From the NCBI RefSeq assembly GCF_001742225.1, contig NZ_CP017075.1:1550001-1614000 (forward strand): a stretch of 64,000 nucleotides of DNA. Reading direction: 5' to 3'. The stretch comes from Novosphingobium resinovorum. GTDB taxonomy: Bacteria > Pseudomonadota > Alphaproteobacteria > Sphingomonadales > Sphingomonadaceae. Shown piece after piece: positions 8,213 to 15,280 of the stretch (position 1 is the stretch's first letter; each line of letters begins with the position of its first letter). Both the position numbers and the translations under genes were made by a program. A model generated the notes under the pieces. The model saw only the letters and a list, made by a program, of their open reading frames with translations. It had not been told where the DNA came from and did not search any database.

Positions 8213-8479
8213 ATGTTCGATTTTAAGCAGTTCGCGGGTCTGTCTTTTGTCGCGGAAGGCGACCTCTGGGCACCGGAACGTACCGGTGACTACTCGACTG
8301 ACTGCGCAACTGGTCGCCGTCATGCTGCTGAACTGATCGAGTTCATGCACCAGTCGGGCAATGCCCCGATCTTCGGGTCAGTGATCCGCCGCATCACGGA
8401 AAAGGGTCAGTTCGACGGCGTGGAGACTGGCTTCTGCGCGCAGTTCGGCATCACGCTGCTCGGCGCAGTGGCCTCATGA
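8213..8479 (+). CDS. Hypothetical phage protein
   Basis: 88 residues from ATG 8213, preceded by GGAAAGGGGAA; an upstream in-frame start at 8174 would place the ribosome site inside the coding region. It contains a TGDYSTDCATGRRHAAELIEFM segment that looks folded but matches no family I recognise. A TTGACG at 8158-8163 may act as a -35. It is the last rightward gene of the early block and converges with the leftward zinc-ribbon gene, overlapping its end by six bases with no obvious terminator between them. Confidence 0.65.
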   Translation: MFDFKQFAGLSFVAEGDLWAPERTGDYSTDCATGRRHAAELIEFMHQSGNAPIFGSVIRRITEKGQFDGVETGFCAQFGITLLGAVAS

Positions 8480-8704
8480 TTTCCGTGGCGACGGGGAACA
8501 TTCTACGCGCCGACCACCACACCGGGTGCAGCGAAGGCGCTTCCTGACGTCGGTCATACGGAAGCCGAGTCTACGGTCGATGCAGGATTTCACTACAGCC
8601 TTCGGGTCGATAACAGCTGAGTGACCACATCGACACGTGACCTTCAAGTCACACGCCCAACTCCCATAATCGAAGATCGTATCGAAGCGCTTCGGTCCAC
8701 CCAT
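8474..8704 (-). CDS. Small zinc-ribbon protein
   Basis: 76 residues from ATG 8704. Two Cys pairs, CRCG (residues about 24-27) and CTRCG (about 58-62), spaced as in a zinc ribbon; between them is an Asp-Pro/Arg-rich stretch. Proteins of this shape occur as small uncharacterised proteins in sphingomonads and their phages. The frame is open further upstream, but that part would overlap the HNH gene and shows no protein character, so the internal Met is preferred. It is the last gene of the leftward lysis/HNH unit and meets the rightward gene 8213-8479 tail to tail. Confidence 0.6.
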   Translation of the reverse strand: MGGPKRFDTIFDYGSWACDLKVTCRCGHSAVIDPKAVVKSCIDRRLGFRMTDVRKRLRCTRCGGRRVECSPSPRKS

Positions 8705-8742
8705 GCAGAGCGGATACCGCAAACAGAACGTTTGCGGAACAG

Positions 8743-9348
8743 TTACGCGGCCAGTGCAACACCGATGAGGAAGGAGCGAACTGCGCGCTCGTGCTGGAGT
8801 TCCAGTGCAAACCTCATTGGGTCTTTGACACTTTTCCGCTGATTGCAAACCGGGCATGCAATCGCAAGATTGTAGAGAGCATGTTCGCCGCCACGGGCCA
8901 ATGGGACAACGTGGTCCACATGGTAATCATCCGAGCAGTCAGCAGCGCACCAGACGCACGTAAATGTCTGAATTTCAAGCCACTCTCGAAGCTGAGCCGC
9001 CGTGCAGCCACCCTCAGTTTGGGACCGGCGCCGCGCCTTGTAATTGCGTATGATAGCCCGCCTGGCGGCAGGATTTCTCTTCGCCCAGTCAGCCACTTGG
9101 GCGATCCGGACTGACCGCTTCCGAGCGTATGAGTCTTGCTCGCGCAGCTGAATTCGGTCCCTGTTTTCAGCCACGTATCGGCGATCATACGACGCCTTCT
9201 TCGCCTTGGCTTCGGGAGTTTTAAGACGGGCTGCTTCAACGTTGCAGGGCCGGCACCATGGGTGAATGCCGCTCTTAGCTGACCGCTTTTTGCCGAACAT
9301 CTGGATCGGCTTGGATATGCGGCATTTAGTGCAAATCTTCGTCGTCAC
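8743..9348 (-). CDS. HNH endonuclease, probable homing enzyme
   Basis: 201 residues. An N-terminal zinc finger (CTKCRISK and later CRPCN) is followed by a basic helical linker (about residues 45-120) and a C-terminal HNH nuclease: CVWCAADC, YHVDHVVPLARGG (the HNH His-Asp-His core), then the CPVCNQRKS zinc knuckle. It starts in a four-base overlap with the metallophosphoesterase gene. Free-standing HNH genes of this type are common homing endonucleases that spread between phages by cutting alleles that lack them. No intron or intein boundary is visible around it. Confidence 0.85.
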   Translation of the reverse strand: MTTKICTKCRISKPIQMFGKKRSAKSGIHPWCRPCNVEAARLKTPEAKAKKASYDRRYVAENRDRIQLREQDSYARKRSVRIAQVADWAKRNPAARRAIIRNYKARRRSQTEGGCTAAQLREWLEIQTFTCVWCAADCSDDYHVDHVVPLARGGEHALYNLAIACPVCNQRKSVKDPMRFALELQHERAVRSFLIGVALAA

Positions 9349-10589
9349 ACCGCGTACGCTCTTCGGGGCCGAGCAAGTTCTATCGTTCGCCCCTCCAGCG
9401 CAGCGGCAGCAACGATTACGTCACGGACACGCTCAATCGGAAGGATCTGTCGCCCCACTTCCCCATAGGTTCGACTGCGGTGAATGATGGTCAGGCATTG
9501 TCGGCTACGCCATCCGCCTTCTGCGGCGTACTTGTCTTTCTCAGCGAGTTGGTTGAAGGATTCGACCACGACGCCGGGATGCTCTTTCAGCACCATGTTG
9601 TGGTGGATATGACCGATGTCGATGTACCGGTGGCGCGCCTCGCCCCAATCGACTGCAAAATCGGTCGCCATAACGTGAGCCAGCTTGGCGGGGCGGCATT
9701 TATCGGAATGGTGGCACATCACGAAGGTGTTGCCCATTCGATATCCAATGAAGACGCTGTCGTTGTCGAGAACGTTGACGCGACCAGTGTGACCGTATGC
9801 GACTCGTAGTATTTCCGCCATCCAGATGTCATTCGTGCGGCTGTGGTTCCCCTGATTGACGATAACGTCAACGGTATTGGCCTTCTCAAGCACTTTCTCT
9901 ACAATGAAGCGCATGACCCGGCTGTACACCCGAATCATCTTCGGAAAGCGCGTGTCGTAGTCAAGTGCATGACCACTGTGCTCCGTGGTCGCAGAGAAGT
10001 TCTCGTAGTGCGTCATGTCACCCATGTCCTGGATGACGATGCGATCGTGTTCACCCATGTCATCCACGGCTATGGATATCGCCGCGCACAGTTCGCGTTC
10101 AGCGATCTTGAGGTCGAAATTGGCACCTGTTTCAGCTTCATGGGCCAACATACCGAGATGGCCGTCGCCAATGTTTATCCAAGGGATGATGTCGGTGCCT
10201 CTGCCGGGCATCGGGGGTGCGGGGTAAATCGGCTGAACCGTTTCGCTTATGTAAGCATCGACAGCTTCACGCAGCATCGCCTGGTAGGCTGCGTCATCCA
10301 GCTTGGTTTTCACCCACTGCTGTGTCGGCTTCCCTTCGCGGTCATAGTAGGTGCTATGGCCCTTTGCGACGTAAGGGTCAGGAATGACATGGGTCAGCGC
10401 GTGCTCCGGACTATAACCTTTCGCAGCAGCGAGTTTTTTCAACCCCCGCATCGACCGCGCAATAAGGCCGTAACTGACGTTCAGCGCGCGCTCGGCAGCC
10501 CGGCAAGAACCGTGTAGGTCTATCGCGTCAATGAACTCGCGCTGTCGAGGGGTCGCCCATTCGCGAAGCCGTTCATCAATTGTCGACAT
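9345..10589 (-). CDS. Winged-helix plus calcineurin-like metallophosphoesterase
   Basis: 414 residues. Residues 1-60 look like a terminase-small-subunit style helix-turn-helix (TPRQREFIDAI, then SCRAAERALNVSYGLIARSM). Residues about 140-370 carry the metallophosphoesterase signature set: GDGHLG, QDMGDMTHYEN, NQGNHSRTND, CHHSDKC and GHIHHN, giving the Asp/His/Asn ligands for two metals. Phages encode such proteins near lysis or early genes; the substrate is unknown (nucleic acid phosphodiester or a nucleotide). The N-terminal DNA-binding part hints at action on DNA. It overlaps both neighbours slightly. Confidence 0.82.
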   Translation of the reverse strand: MSTIDERLREWATPRQREFIDAIDLHGSCRAAERALNVSYGLIARSMRGLKKLAAAKGYSPEHALTHVIPDPYVAKGHSTYYDREGKPTQQWVKTKLDDAAYQAMLREAVDAYISETVQPIYPAPPMPGRGTDIIPWINIGDGHLGMLAHEAETGANFDLKIAERELCAAISIAVDDMGEHDRIVIQDMGDMTHYENFSATTEHSGHALDYDTRFPKMIRVYSRVMRFIVEKVLEKANTVDVIVNQGNHSRTNDIWMAEILRVAYGHTGRVNVLDNDSVFIGYRMGNTFVMCHHSDKCRPAKLAHVMATDFAVDWGEARHRYIDIGHIHHNMVLKEHPGVVVESFNQLAEKDKYAAEGGWRSRQCLTIIHRSRTYGEVGRQILPIERVRDVIVAAAALEGRTIELARPRRAYAV

Positions 10590-10914
10590 AGACTTCCTTC
10601 TGGGGCGTCACCTGGATGACACGGTTCGCGCGCTCGTCGTTCAACTGCTGTTGAAGGCGACGGATTTCGGACTGGTTCTCGTCGTGCAGCTTTCCATTGG
10701 CATTCAGCTGCTGGACGAGCAGGAAGCCTAGGACTCCGAGGATCACGGTGAACGCGCCGCCGCCGGCCTTCCAGAGCACCCCTTTGATCTCATCGATCGC
10801 GTCATGGATGCCTTGGTAACGCTCGGCGCAGATGTCCTCGTGCTTCTCGATGTCGCGGGCGTTCTGTCTCGCCAAGTTGAGGGCTTGATAGGCCACGCTC
10901 GGGTCTTCGCTCAC
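10576..10914 (-). CDS. Small membrane protein, holin-associated (XhlA-like shape)
   Basis: 112 residues. A charged amphipathic N-terminal helix (ARQNARDIEKHEDICAER), one transmembrane segment at about residues 53-70 (GGAFTVILGVLGFLLVQQL) and a helical, Glu/Gln/Arg-rich tail. This bitopic layout resembles haemolysin XhlA-type proteins and other lysis-cassette accessories. It overlaps the start of the metallophosphoesterase gene by 14 bases and its own start overlaps the Rz1-like stop, so it is part of the leftward lysis operon. The function is inferred from topology and neighbours. Confidence 0.6.
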   Translation of the reverse strand: MSEDPSVAYQALNLARQNARDIEKHEDICAERYQGIHDAIDEIKGVLWKAGGGAFTVILGVLGFLLVQQLNANGKLHDENQSEIRRLQQQLNDERANRVIQVTPQKEVYVDN

Positions 10915-11186
10915 TTGCAGCCTGCCACCACGGTCTCGAGTTCCTGTTCACGCGGGATGCGCAGCTTCCGTCCGGCGTAGAGCAGCTTGTACCGCGCGGC
11001 CGCATCGGGGGCCTTCCGCAGCGCTGCATCATCGTCAGGGTAATCCGGCGCCCCACCAAGGGTTGTCGGCACGCACGCCTGTCGGACGGGGACTTTCACC
11101 TCGACGGTTCGCACAGTCTCCGGCGGCGCGGGAGCCGTGGTGCAGGCAGCCAGAGCAAGCGGAATGAAAATGGCGATCGGCTTCAC
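10911..11186 (-). CDS. Outer-membrane spanin lipoprotein (Rz1-like)
   Basis: 91 residues. A short signal peptide ends in a lipobox, LALAAC, so the mature protein would start at a lipidated Cys (about residue 15) and lie in the outer membrane. A Pro-rich stretch follows (APAPPETV), as in Rz1 proteins. It starts in a four-base overlap with the stop of the inner-membrane spanin gene. In Gram-negative phages the two proteins join across the periplasm and fuse inner and outer membranes in the last lysis step. At 91 residues it is longer than lambda Rz1, but within the range of separated spanin pairs. Confidence 0.72.
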   Translation of the reverse strand: MKPIAIFIPLALAACTTAPAPPETVRTVEVKVPVRQACVPTTLGGAPDYPDDDAALRKAPDAAARYKLLYAGRKLRIPREQELETVVAGCK

Positions 11187-11626
11187 TGCAGATCCTCCAG
11201 GATGAGGGCATCCACGTCCGCGAAACGCTCGGCGGCGGTGTTGCCTTTGATCGGGGTCGCCATCAGCACGGCAACTTGCTTCTCAGCAGCACGGGTGCGC
11301 TGTTGCGCGGCGGCCAGTGCGGCGGACGTGGATGCCAGTCGCGCGGCGGTGTCGGCAGCCTGACCGCTGAGCGCAGCATTCTGACGCTCAAGCCCGGCTT
11401 CAACGGTCGCCCGGTTGGCCCGCTCCGAGGCGAGTACGACGCGCAGCCCGGTCTTCGGGTTGTCTACCAGGTCGGTGAGTTCGCCGTTCCGTTTCGCGAG
11501 GCTCCGGTTCTCGAACTGGGCGGCGACCCAGGCGCCCCCGACGCCAAGCAGAGCGAGACCCGCCGCGCCGGTGATGATCTGCCACTTGATGGCGCTGAGC
11601 GAGGGAAACATCAGGCGGACTCCCAT
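11183..11626 (-). CDS. Inner-membrane spanin (Rz-like)
   Basis: 147 residues. One N-terminal transmembrane segment (IITGAAGLALLGVGGAWVAA, about residues 17-36) is followed by a long periplasmic alpha-helical region rich in Ala, Arg, Gln and Glu (residues about 40-125) likely to form a coiled coil. This is the class II membrane protein layout of i-spanins. Its gene overlaps the lipoprotein gene by four bases, the usual arrangement of a separated Rz/Rz1 pair. The start overlaps the end of the DUF6527-like gene by 16 bases. Confidence 0.7.
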   Translation of the reverse strand: MGVRLMFPSLSAIKWQIITGAAGLALLGVGGAWVAAQFENRSLAKRNGELTDLVDNPKTGLRVVLASERANRATVEAGLERQNAALSGQAADTAARLASTSAALAAAQQRTRAAEKQVAVLMATPIKGNTAAERFADVDALILEDLQ

Positions 11627-11943
11627 GCAGGAATATCGACCGTCAGGCCGGCAAGATGGTGAGTGCAGTCACCCAGAAACTGGATGCGGCCATCGGTGAC
11701 GAACGAGTGGCAGACTGCCGCCGGTGCGAGGTGCCCATCGCCTCGGTCAGCACCAGCGTCAGCACCGTTGTACGTCACGAGAATCGACGGGGTGAACGTC
11801 GGCCGGTTCGCATTCCCGTTGTACCCCCAGCGCGGCCCCGGACCCTCGCCGACAGTGACCATGTGGGCACCGTCGCAGCCCGGGCACCAGAACATGAGGC
11901 CGCCGCCTTCTACCGACCGCAGAATTTCGGATACCGCGCCCAT
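11611..11943 (-). CDS. DUF6527-like zinc-binding phage protein
   Basis: 110 residues. Conserved-looking features are an N-terminal Cys pair (FWCPGCDGAH), a middle FTPSILV segment, and a C-terminal CHSFVTDGRIQFLGDC with HHLAG. The Cys/His pattern suggests one bound zinc. I recognise this as the DUF6527 type often sitting inside phage lysis cassettes; its function is unknown. It starts one base from the endolysin stop (the junction at 11943 is shared) and ends inside the spanin gene, so it is co-translated with lysis genes. Confidence 0.72.
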   Translation of the reverse strand: MGAVSEILRSVEGGGLMFWCPGCDGAHMVTVGEGPGPRWGYNGNANRPTFTPSILVTYNGADAGADRGDGHLAPAAVCHSFVTDGRIQFLGDCTHHLAGLTVDIPAWESA

Positions 11944-12539
11944 CAGGCTGCCACCTTACACTTGGCGCGGTCGACGTTCCCGACCCGATGGTTGATCCAA
12001 CCCCGATAGAAGACCTTCAGGCTCGAGTTCACCCGGACCAGGCGGTCGTATTCCGCGCGCTGCTGGGCATCCAGGCTGTCGAGCATGGACACGCAGAGCT
12101 TCGAGGCACCGCGGGTCTTCTGGCAGTCGGTGAATGCCTTCCGGGTGCCGGGGCCGACTTTGCCGTCAACGACCAGGTGAGTGCCACACTGCGTATTGAT
12201 TGCCAGCTGGAACCAGCGCGACGGGCGGGCCGGCCCCATATTGACCGTGGTGTCGAACAGTTCCTCGGTAACCGCGGCGTCAACGTCGATCAGCGGAGCG
12301 TAACCGGGCTCGACGAGGTAGCGGTCGTAATAGATGCTCTCTGCGACGCTACGCGGAAGCGCCTTCATCGGGCCGGTATAGCCGTTCTGCACGGCGACCA
12401 CCTTCGTGATGCCCATGTTGGTCTCACCGCCGGGATCGTTCGGGTGATTCACCCATCCACCCTCAACCGCGATGACGCCTGCGATGAGCGACAGGGCCGC
12501 CGTGCCGATGCGTGCGAACGCCTTCTTACTTGCCGCCAT
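11943..12539 (-). CDS. Endolysin, glycoside hydrolase family 108
   Basis: 198 residues. The GH108 signature is at residues 26-43: catalytic Glu E26 in VEGGWV, followed by NHPNDPGG and TNMGIT. The C-terminal part resembles the PG-binding-3 half of the family (VDGKVGPGTRKAF). It cleaves peptidoglycan glycan strands. The segment before E26 (residues 11-25) is hydrophobic and Ala/Gly rich; this is the normal first helix of the family but could also act as a weak export signal. The gene overlaps the holin gene by 14 bases and is followed by the spanin pair. Confidence 0.92.
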   Translation of the reverse strand: MAASKKAFARIGTAALSLIAGVIAVEGGWVNHPNDPGGETNMGITKVVAVQNGYTGPMKALPRSVAESIYYDRYLVEPGYAPLIDVDAAVTEELFDTTVNMGPARPSRWFQLAINTQCGTHLVVDGKVGPGTRKAFTDCQKTRGASKLCVSMLDSLDAQQRAEYDRLVRVNSSLKVFYRGWINHRVGNVDRAKCKVAA

Positions 12540-12786
12540 TTTCCAGCTTCTCCTGGACGACCACGCGAGCCCACATGGACAGTCCGCTGAGTACGAGGGG
12601 GAGCGCGAGCGCGATGTGCTGCGGCACCTGCGCCTGCAGGGCGGCCGGGAGCCAGGTCCAGATGTCGACCAGGGCGTCCGGCCATGCAGTGAGGATCGCC
12701 AGCAGCACCGCGTTCAGCGCCGTGATGCGGTTCGACCAGGAGGTGACAAGCACCTTCTTCCAGTCGTCGAACAGCTTGAAGCGCAT
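12526..12786 (-). CDS. Holin (DUF7940-like)
   Basis: 86 residues from ATG 12786; an upstream in-frame start lies in the preceding gene. It opens with MRFKLFDDWKKVLVTSWSNR, the charged N-terminus of the DUF7940 small membrane proteins found next to endolysins, followed by two hydrophobic segments (about residues 22-40 and 55-75) and a short charged C-terminus. The two-helix topology and position directly upstream of the endolysin support a holin that permeabilises the inner membrane to time lysis. Assignment rests on topology and position. Confidence 0.75.
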   Translation of the reverse strand: MRFKLFDDWKKVLVTSWSNRITALNAVLLAILTAWPDALVDIWTWLPAALQAQVPQHIALALPLVLSGLSMWARVVVQEKLENGGK

Positions 12787-12790
12787 CGGA

Positions 12791-13159
12791 TTACGCCTTG
12801 CGGACGAGGACGCGCAGCGTGGTGCTGGCGAGGTCCACCGCGCCACCGGTGTCGTTGCGAGCGACAACCGTCACCGTATTCACCGCTGATACGTAACCTG
12901 ACAGGCGCAGCCCTGCAGCATCTACGCCGAGTGAAACGCCAGTGACGAAGTCACCCAATGCCGCGTCCGGGACGGTAACCGTGGTGGTTGCCTGAGCACC
13001 GACGAGAATGCTCGCGAAATCGTGCGTCTTGCTGCCGGTCAGAACGCGGCCGACAGCGGCATCGATCAGCGCCATTGCAGCCTTGAACGAGCGCTTGAAG
13101 GCCGAGTCGCCGAGAGTGGCAAGGGGAAGGCGCAGGTTCGCAGTGGTCTTGATCGCCAT
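12791..13159 (-). CDS. Hypothetical phage protein, first gene of lysis unit
   Basis: 122 residues with a good ribosome site (GGAGAACTGAC before ATG). The C-terminal half is Val/Thr/Ala rich with alternating hydrophobics (TTVTVPDAALGD, LSGYVSAVNTVTVVARND), suggesting a beta-sandwich of the type seen in virion or tail-associated proteins. The N-terminal half is helical. I do not recognise a family. It is the first gene transcribed leftward from the operator region at 13,204-13,260 and lies just upstream of the holin. Confidence 0.65.
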   Translation of the reverse strand: MAIKTTANLRLPLATLGDSAFKRSFKAAMALIDAAVGRVLTGSKTHDFASILVGAQATTTVTVPDAALGDFVTGVSLGVDAAGLRLSGYVSAVNTVTVVARNDTGGAVDLASTTLRVLVRKA

Positions 13160-13203
13160 GTCAGTTCTCCGTTGTTCGTTGATTTGGCGTTTGACCGCGA
13201 AAT

Positions 13204-13260
13204 ATCACGAGTCGCGAGAGTTACGAAGGTCATGAGGTTGAATATCACCTTTTGGTTGAC
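13204..13260. promoter_or_regulatory. Divergent promoter region with paired phage operator
   Basis: ATCACCTTTTGGTTGAC at 13,244-13,260 matches the prophage's 17-bp element. Forty bases to its left, 13,204-13,220 keeps only one half site (ATCACG). The spacing equals that of the pair at 20,129/20,169. The region lies between the leftward lysis unit (start 13,159) and the rightward accessory cassette (start 13,311), so it could control both. TTGACT at the right end may be a rightward -35. Confidence 0.6.
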
Positions 13261-13310
13261 TCTTCTCTCTCGTCATGGGATTCACGCGCCACCCCTCAAC
13301 GGAGGTTTCT

Positions 13311-14360
13311 GTGAATCCGACATTGCTGCTTTTGACGCTGCCGATGGTGCTGATCGCCATCGGGGTCCGGGTATTCCTGCACCAGACAATCACCTGGCTG
13401 GAGGCTGCCGGTCAGTTGCTGATCGGCGTTATCGTAGTGGGTGTCGTCTGGGGCATCAGCACGTATTCGTTGACGGCCGACACGGAAACGTTGAACGGTT
13501 ACGTCACTGGCAAGGCCCGCAACGAGGTCTCCTGCTCCCACAGCTATCGGTGCAACTGCTACACCACGTGCTCCGGCTCAGGTAAAACCCGGTCATGCAG
13601 CGAGCATTGCAGCACCTGCTACGACCATTCCTACGACGTGGACTGGGATGTCGGTTCGACGGTCGGCGGCTTCACTATCGCCCGGGTGGATCGTCAGGGA
13701 TTGTCGGAGCCCGCGCGCTGGTCACACGTCCAAACCGGCGACCCGGTCGCAGTGCCGCACGGCTACACCAATTACGTGAAGGGCGCGCCGGATAGCCTGT
13801 TCCACGTCATCGGCGACTTCAAGGGCACACTGCCCGAATACCCAGGCTTCTACGACTACCAGTTCTCGGATCGCGTCATCGGCGCGCCCCGTGATGCTGC
13901 ACTCTGGAACCGCAATCTCGCGCTGTCGCTGCGCACGCTGGGTGCTGAGAAGCAGGTGAACTTCGTCATTGTAATCTCGGACCAGCCGAAGCGATTTGCC
14001 GAGGCCCTGCGATCCAAGTGGCTCGGCGGCAAGAAGAACGACATCATCGTGGTCGTCGGTGCCAAGCACTACCCGACCATTGACTGGGTCGAGGTGTTCT
14101 CCTGGTCCAAGCTGGACATCGTCAACGTGTCTCTGCGCCAGGATCTGCTCGAAAGCCGATCGCTCGACCCCGTCCGCACCATCGACATCATCGCCCGCAA
14201 TGCCCGCGCCCACTACGTCCGCCGGCCTATGTCCGACTTCGAATATCTGAAGGACGACGTGAAGCCGAGCGCCTGGGTGCTGGTACTCGCCCTCATCCTC
14301 GGAACCGCCGCGTCGGCGGGCGCCGCCTACATTTTTCATCGTAATGGAGTGAACCCGTGA
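13311..14360 (+). CDS. TPM-domain-like membrane protein with Cys-rich insert
   Basis: 349 residues. The start is GTG 13,311 because GGAGG lies five bases upstream; ATG 13,275 has no ribosome site. There is a hydrophobic N-terminus (two segments within residues 1-55), then a Cys/His-rich region (residues about 75-110 with eight Cys, e.g. CSHSYRCNCYTTC and CSEHCSTC). Next is a domain resembling TPM/YgcG phosphatase-like proteins (FVIVISDQPKRFAEAL, then DIIVVVGAKHYPTIDW), and a final membrane helix (VLVLALILGTAASAGAAYIF). TPM-domain proteins usually pair with LemA proteins, and the next gene is LemA-like and overlaps by GTGA. The role in the phage is unknown. Confidence 0.65.
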   Translation: MNPTLLLLTLPMVLIAIGVRVFLHQTITWLEAAGQLLIGVIVVGVVWGISTYSLTADTETLNGYVTGKARNEVSCSHSYRCNCYTTCSGSGKTRSCSEHCSTCYDHSYDVDWDVGSTVGGFTIARVDRQGLSEPARWSHVQTGDPVAVPHGYTNYVKGAPDSLFHVIGDFKGTLPEYPGFYDYQFSDRVIGAPRDAALWNRNLALSLRTLGAEKQVNFVIVISDQPKRFAEALRSKWLGGKKNDIIVVVGAKHYPTIDWVEVFSWSKLDIVNVSLRQDLLESRSLDPVRTIDIIARNARAHYVRRPMSDFEYLKDDVKPSAWVLVLALILGTAASAGAAYIFHRNGVNP

Positions 14361-14920
14361 CCCGTAGCACCGTCATCCTACTTTCCACGCTCTCGGCGTT
14401 TGCCGCCGTCGTCCTCATGCTGCTCGGTGGTTTTATCGGCGCCAACAACACCGCCGTCCGCCGTGAAGCTGCGATCATCGCAGCGCACACCGACAGCCAG
14501 AACGTCCTCGGCCAGTACGCCCCGAAGCTGCGCGAAGCACTGGGCGTCACCAAGCTGCAGGCGACCGCCGTGGCCGATGTGATCACCAAGGCGAACGAAT
14601 CCCGTTACGGGTCGGACGGTAGCCAGGCGACCATTCAGTGGATCACCGAGCAGAACCCGTCGCTCGACCAGTCCGGCTACCGCCGTGTGATCGACCTCAT
14701 CGAAGCCGGCCGCAATGACTTCCAGGTCGCGCAGACGCGCAAGATCGACATGGTGCGCAGCTACAAGACCGAGATCGGCACCTTCCCCGGCGTGATGTTC
14801 TACAGCCTGCTGGGCAAACCGACGCCGGGCTTCTTCGAGAAGTACGAGGCTATCGTGGTTTCCGGCCACGCCGATGAAGCCTTCCGCACGCACCGCGACG
14901 ACGGCGTGAAGATCGACTGA
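14357..14920 (+). CDS. LemA-like membrane-anchored protein
   Basis: 187 residues, the usual LemA length. One N-terminal transmembrane helix (residues about 8-30), then a helical bundle. The closing region QTRKIDMVRSYKTEIGTFPG followed by VMFYSLLGKPTPGF resembles the conserved LemA end (x-YN-x-x-I-x-x-FPG-x-x-F-A-x-x-x-G). LemA proteins are anchored in the inner membrane with an unknown, possibly stress-related role; phage copies occur. The start overlaps the upstream stop, so it is co-expressed with the TPM-like protein. Its stop codon lies inside the first copy of the 56-bp structured repeat. Confidence 0.68.
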   Translation: MTRSTVILLSTLSAFAAVVLMLLGGFIGANNTAVRREAAIIAAHTDSQNVLGQYAPKLREALGVTKLQATAVADVITKANESRYGSDGSQATIQWITEQNPSLDQSGYRRVIDLIEAGRNDFQVAQTRKIDMVRSYKTEIGTFPGVMFYSLLGKPTPGFFEKYEAIVVSGHADEAFRTHRDDGVKID

Positions 14921-14972
14921 TTTCCCCGGACTCCGGCGGCTTCGGTCGCCGGGGCGAGGATGAAATCAGGAG
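14917..14972 (+). repeat. 56-bp structured direct repeat, copy A
   Basis: Identical to 15,219-15,274 over all 56 bases. It begins CTGA, supplying the LemA stop codon, and ends in a ribosome site (CAGGAG) for the next gene. As RNA it folds into a two-part stem: outer CTGATTTC pairing with GAAATCAG, inner CCGGCG pairing with CGCCGG and closed by a GCUUCGGU (UUCG tetraloop) cap. The outer stem touches the ribosome site, so folding could limit translation. Confidence 0.9.
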
Positions 14973-14982
14973 AAGTAAGTCA

Positions 14983-15222
14983 ATGGATAACCAACACAAG
15001 AAGATCACCGGTTACCGGGATTTGTCGCAGACCGAGATCGACGCGATGAATGCCGCAAAGGAACTGGAGGCGCGGTTCAATGGGATGATCGACCACTTGA
15101 AGGCGATCCCCGGCGTCGACCAGCGTCAGGTCGCACTGGCTGCCACGCATGGCGAAGACGCATTCATGCACGCGGTCCGGGCGGTTGCCCAGCCGGAGCG
15201 GAAGGTCATCCCCTTCTCCTGA
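14983..15222 (+). CDS. acb2: Probable Acb2 anti-CBASS cyclic-nucleotide sponge
   Basis: 79 residues. The layout matches the Acb2/Tad1 hairpin family: N-terminal QHKKITGYRDLSQTEIDAMN, a short helical middle, and a closing FMHAVRAVAQPE. The family proteins form hexamers that bind and sequester cyclic di- and trinucleotides made by CBASS or Thoeris defence. The two residues I recall as contacting ligand in the Pseudomonas phage protein, Tyr11 and Lys26, are at exactly those positions here. The gene is bracketed by two identical 56-bp repeats, each providing a stop before and a ribosome site after. Function is inferred from family resemblance. Confidence 0.8.
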   Translation: MDNQHKKITGYRDLSQTEIDAMNAAKELEARFNGMIDHLKAIPGVDQRQVALAATHGEDAFMHAVRAVAQPERKVIPFS

Positions 15223-15274
15223 TTTCCCCGGACTCCGGCGGCTTCGGTCGCCGGGGCGAGGATGAAATCAGGAG
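15219..15274 (+). repeat. 56-bp structured direct repeat, copy B
   Basis: Second identical copy of the repeat at 14,917-14,972 (starts 302 bp apart). It supplies the TGA stop of the acb2-like gene at 15,220-15,222 and the AGGAGG ribosome site of the next gene. Identity over all 56 bases, with no drift, points to recent duplication or strong selection on the hairpin. Confidence 0.9.
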
Positions 15275-15280
15275 GTTTGG

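Noticed and set aside
8743..9348. HNH gene as part of a group I intron or intein
   Set aside because: It starts and stops in gene-junction overlaps, and neighbouring genes are complete, so no intervening sequence is split around it.
11943..12539. Endolysin as a SAR (signal-arrest-release) type
   Set aside because: The hydrophobic stretch before E26 is the normal first helix of GH108 and contains the catalytic Glu at its end; no separate export segment can be shown.
13204..13220. ATCACGAGTCGCGAGAG as a ninth full operator
   Set aside because: It keeps the left half and the 40-bp spacing but lacks the TGA of the right half, so it is listed only as a half site.
14917..15274. Two identical repeats as a CRISPR array
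   Set aside because: Only two copies, 56 bp long, separated by a complete gene with ribosome site; not a repeat-spacer structure.
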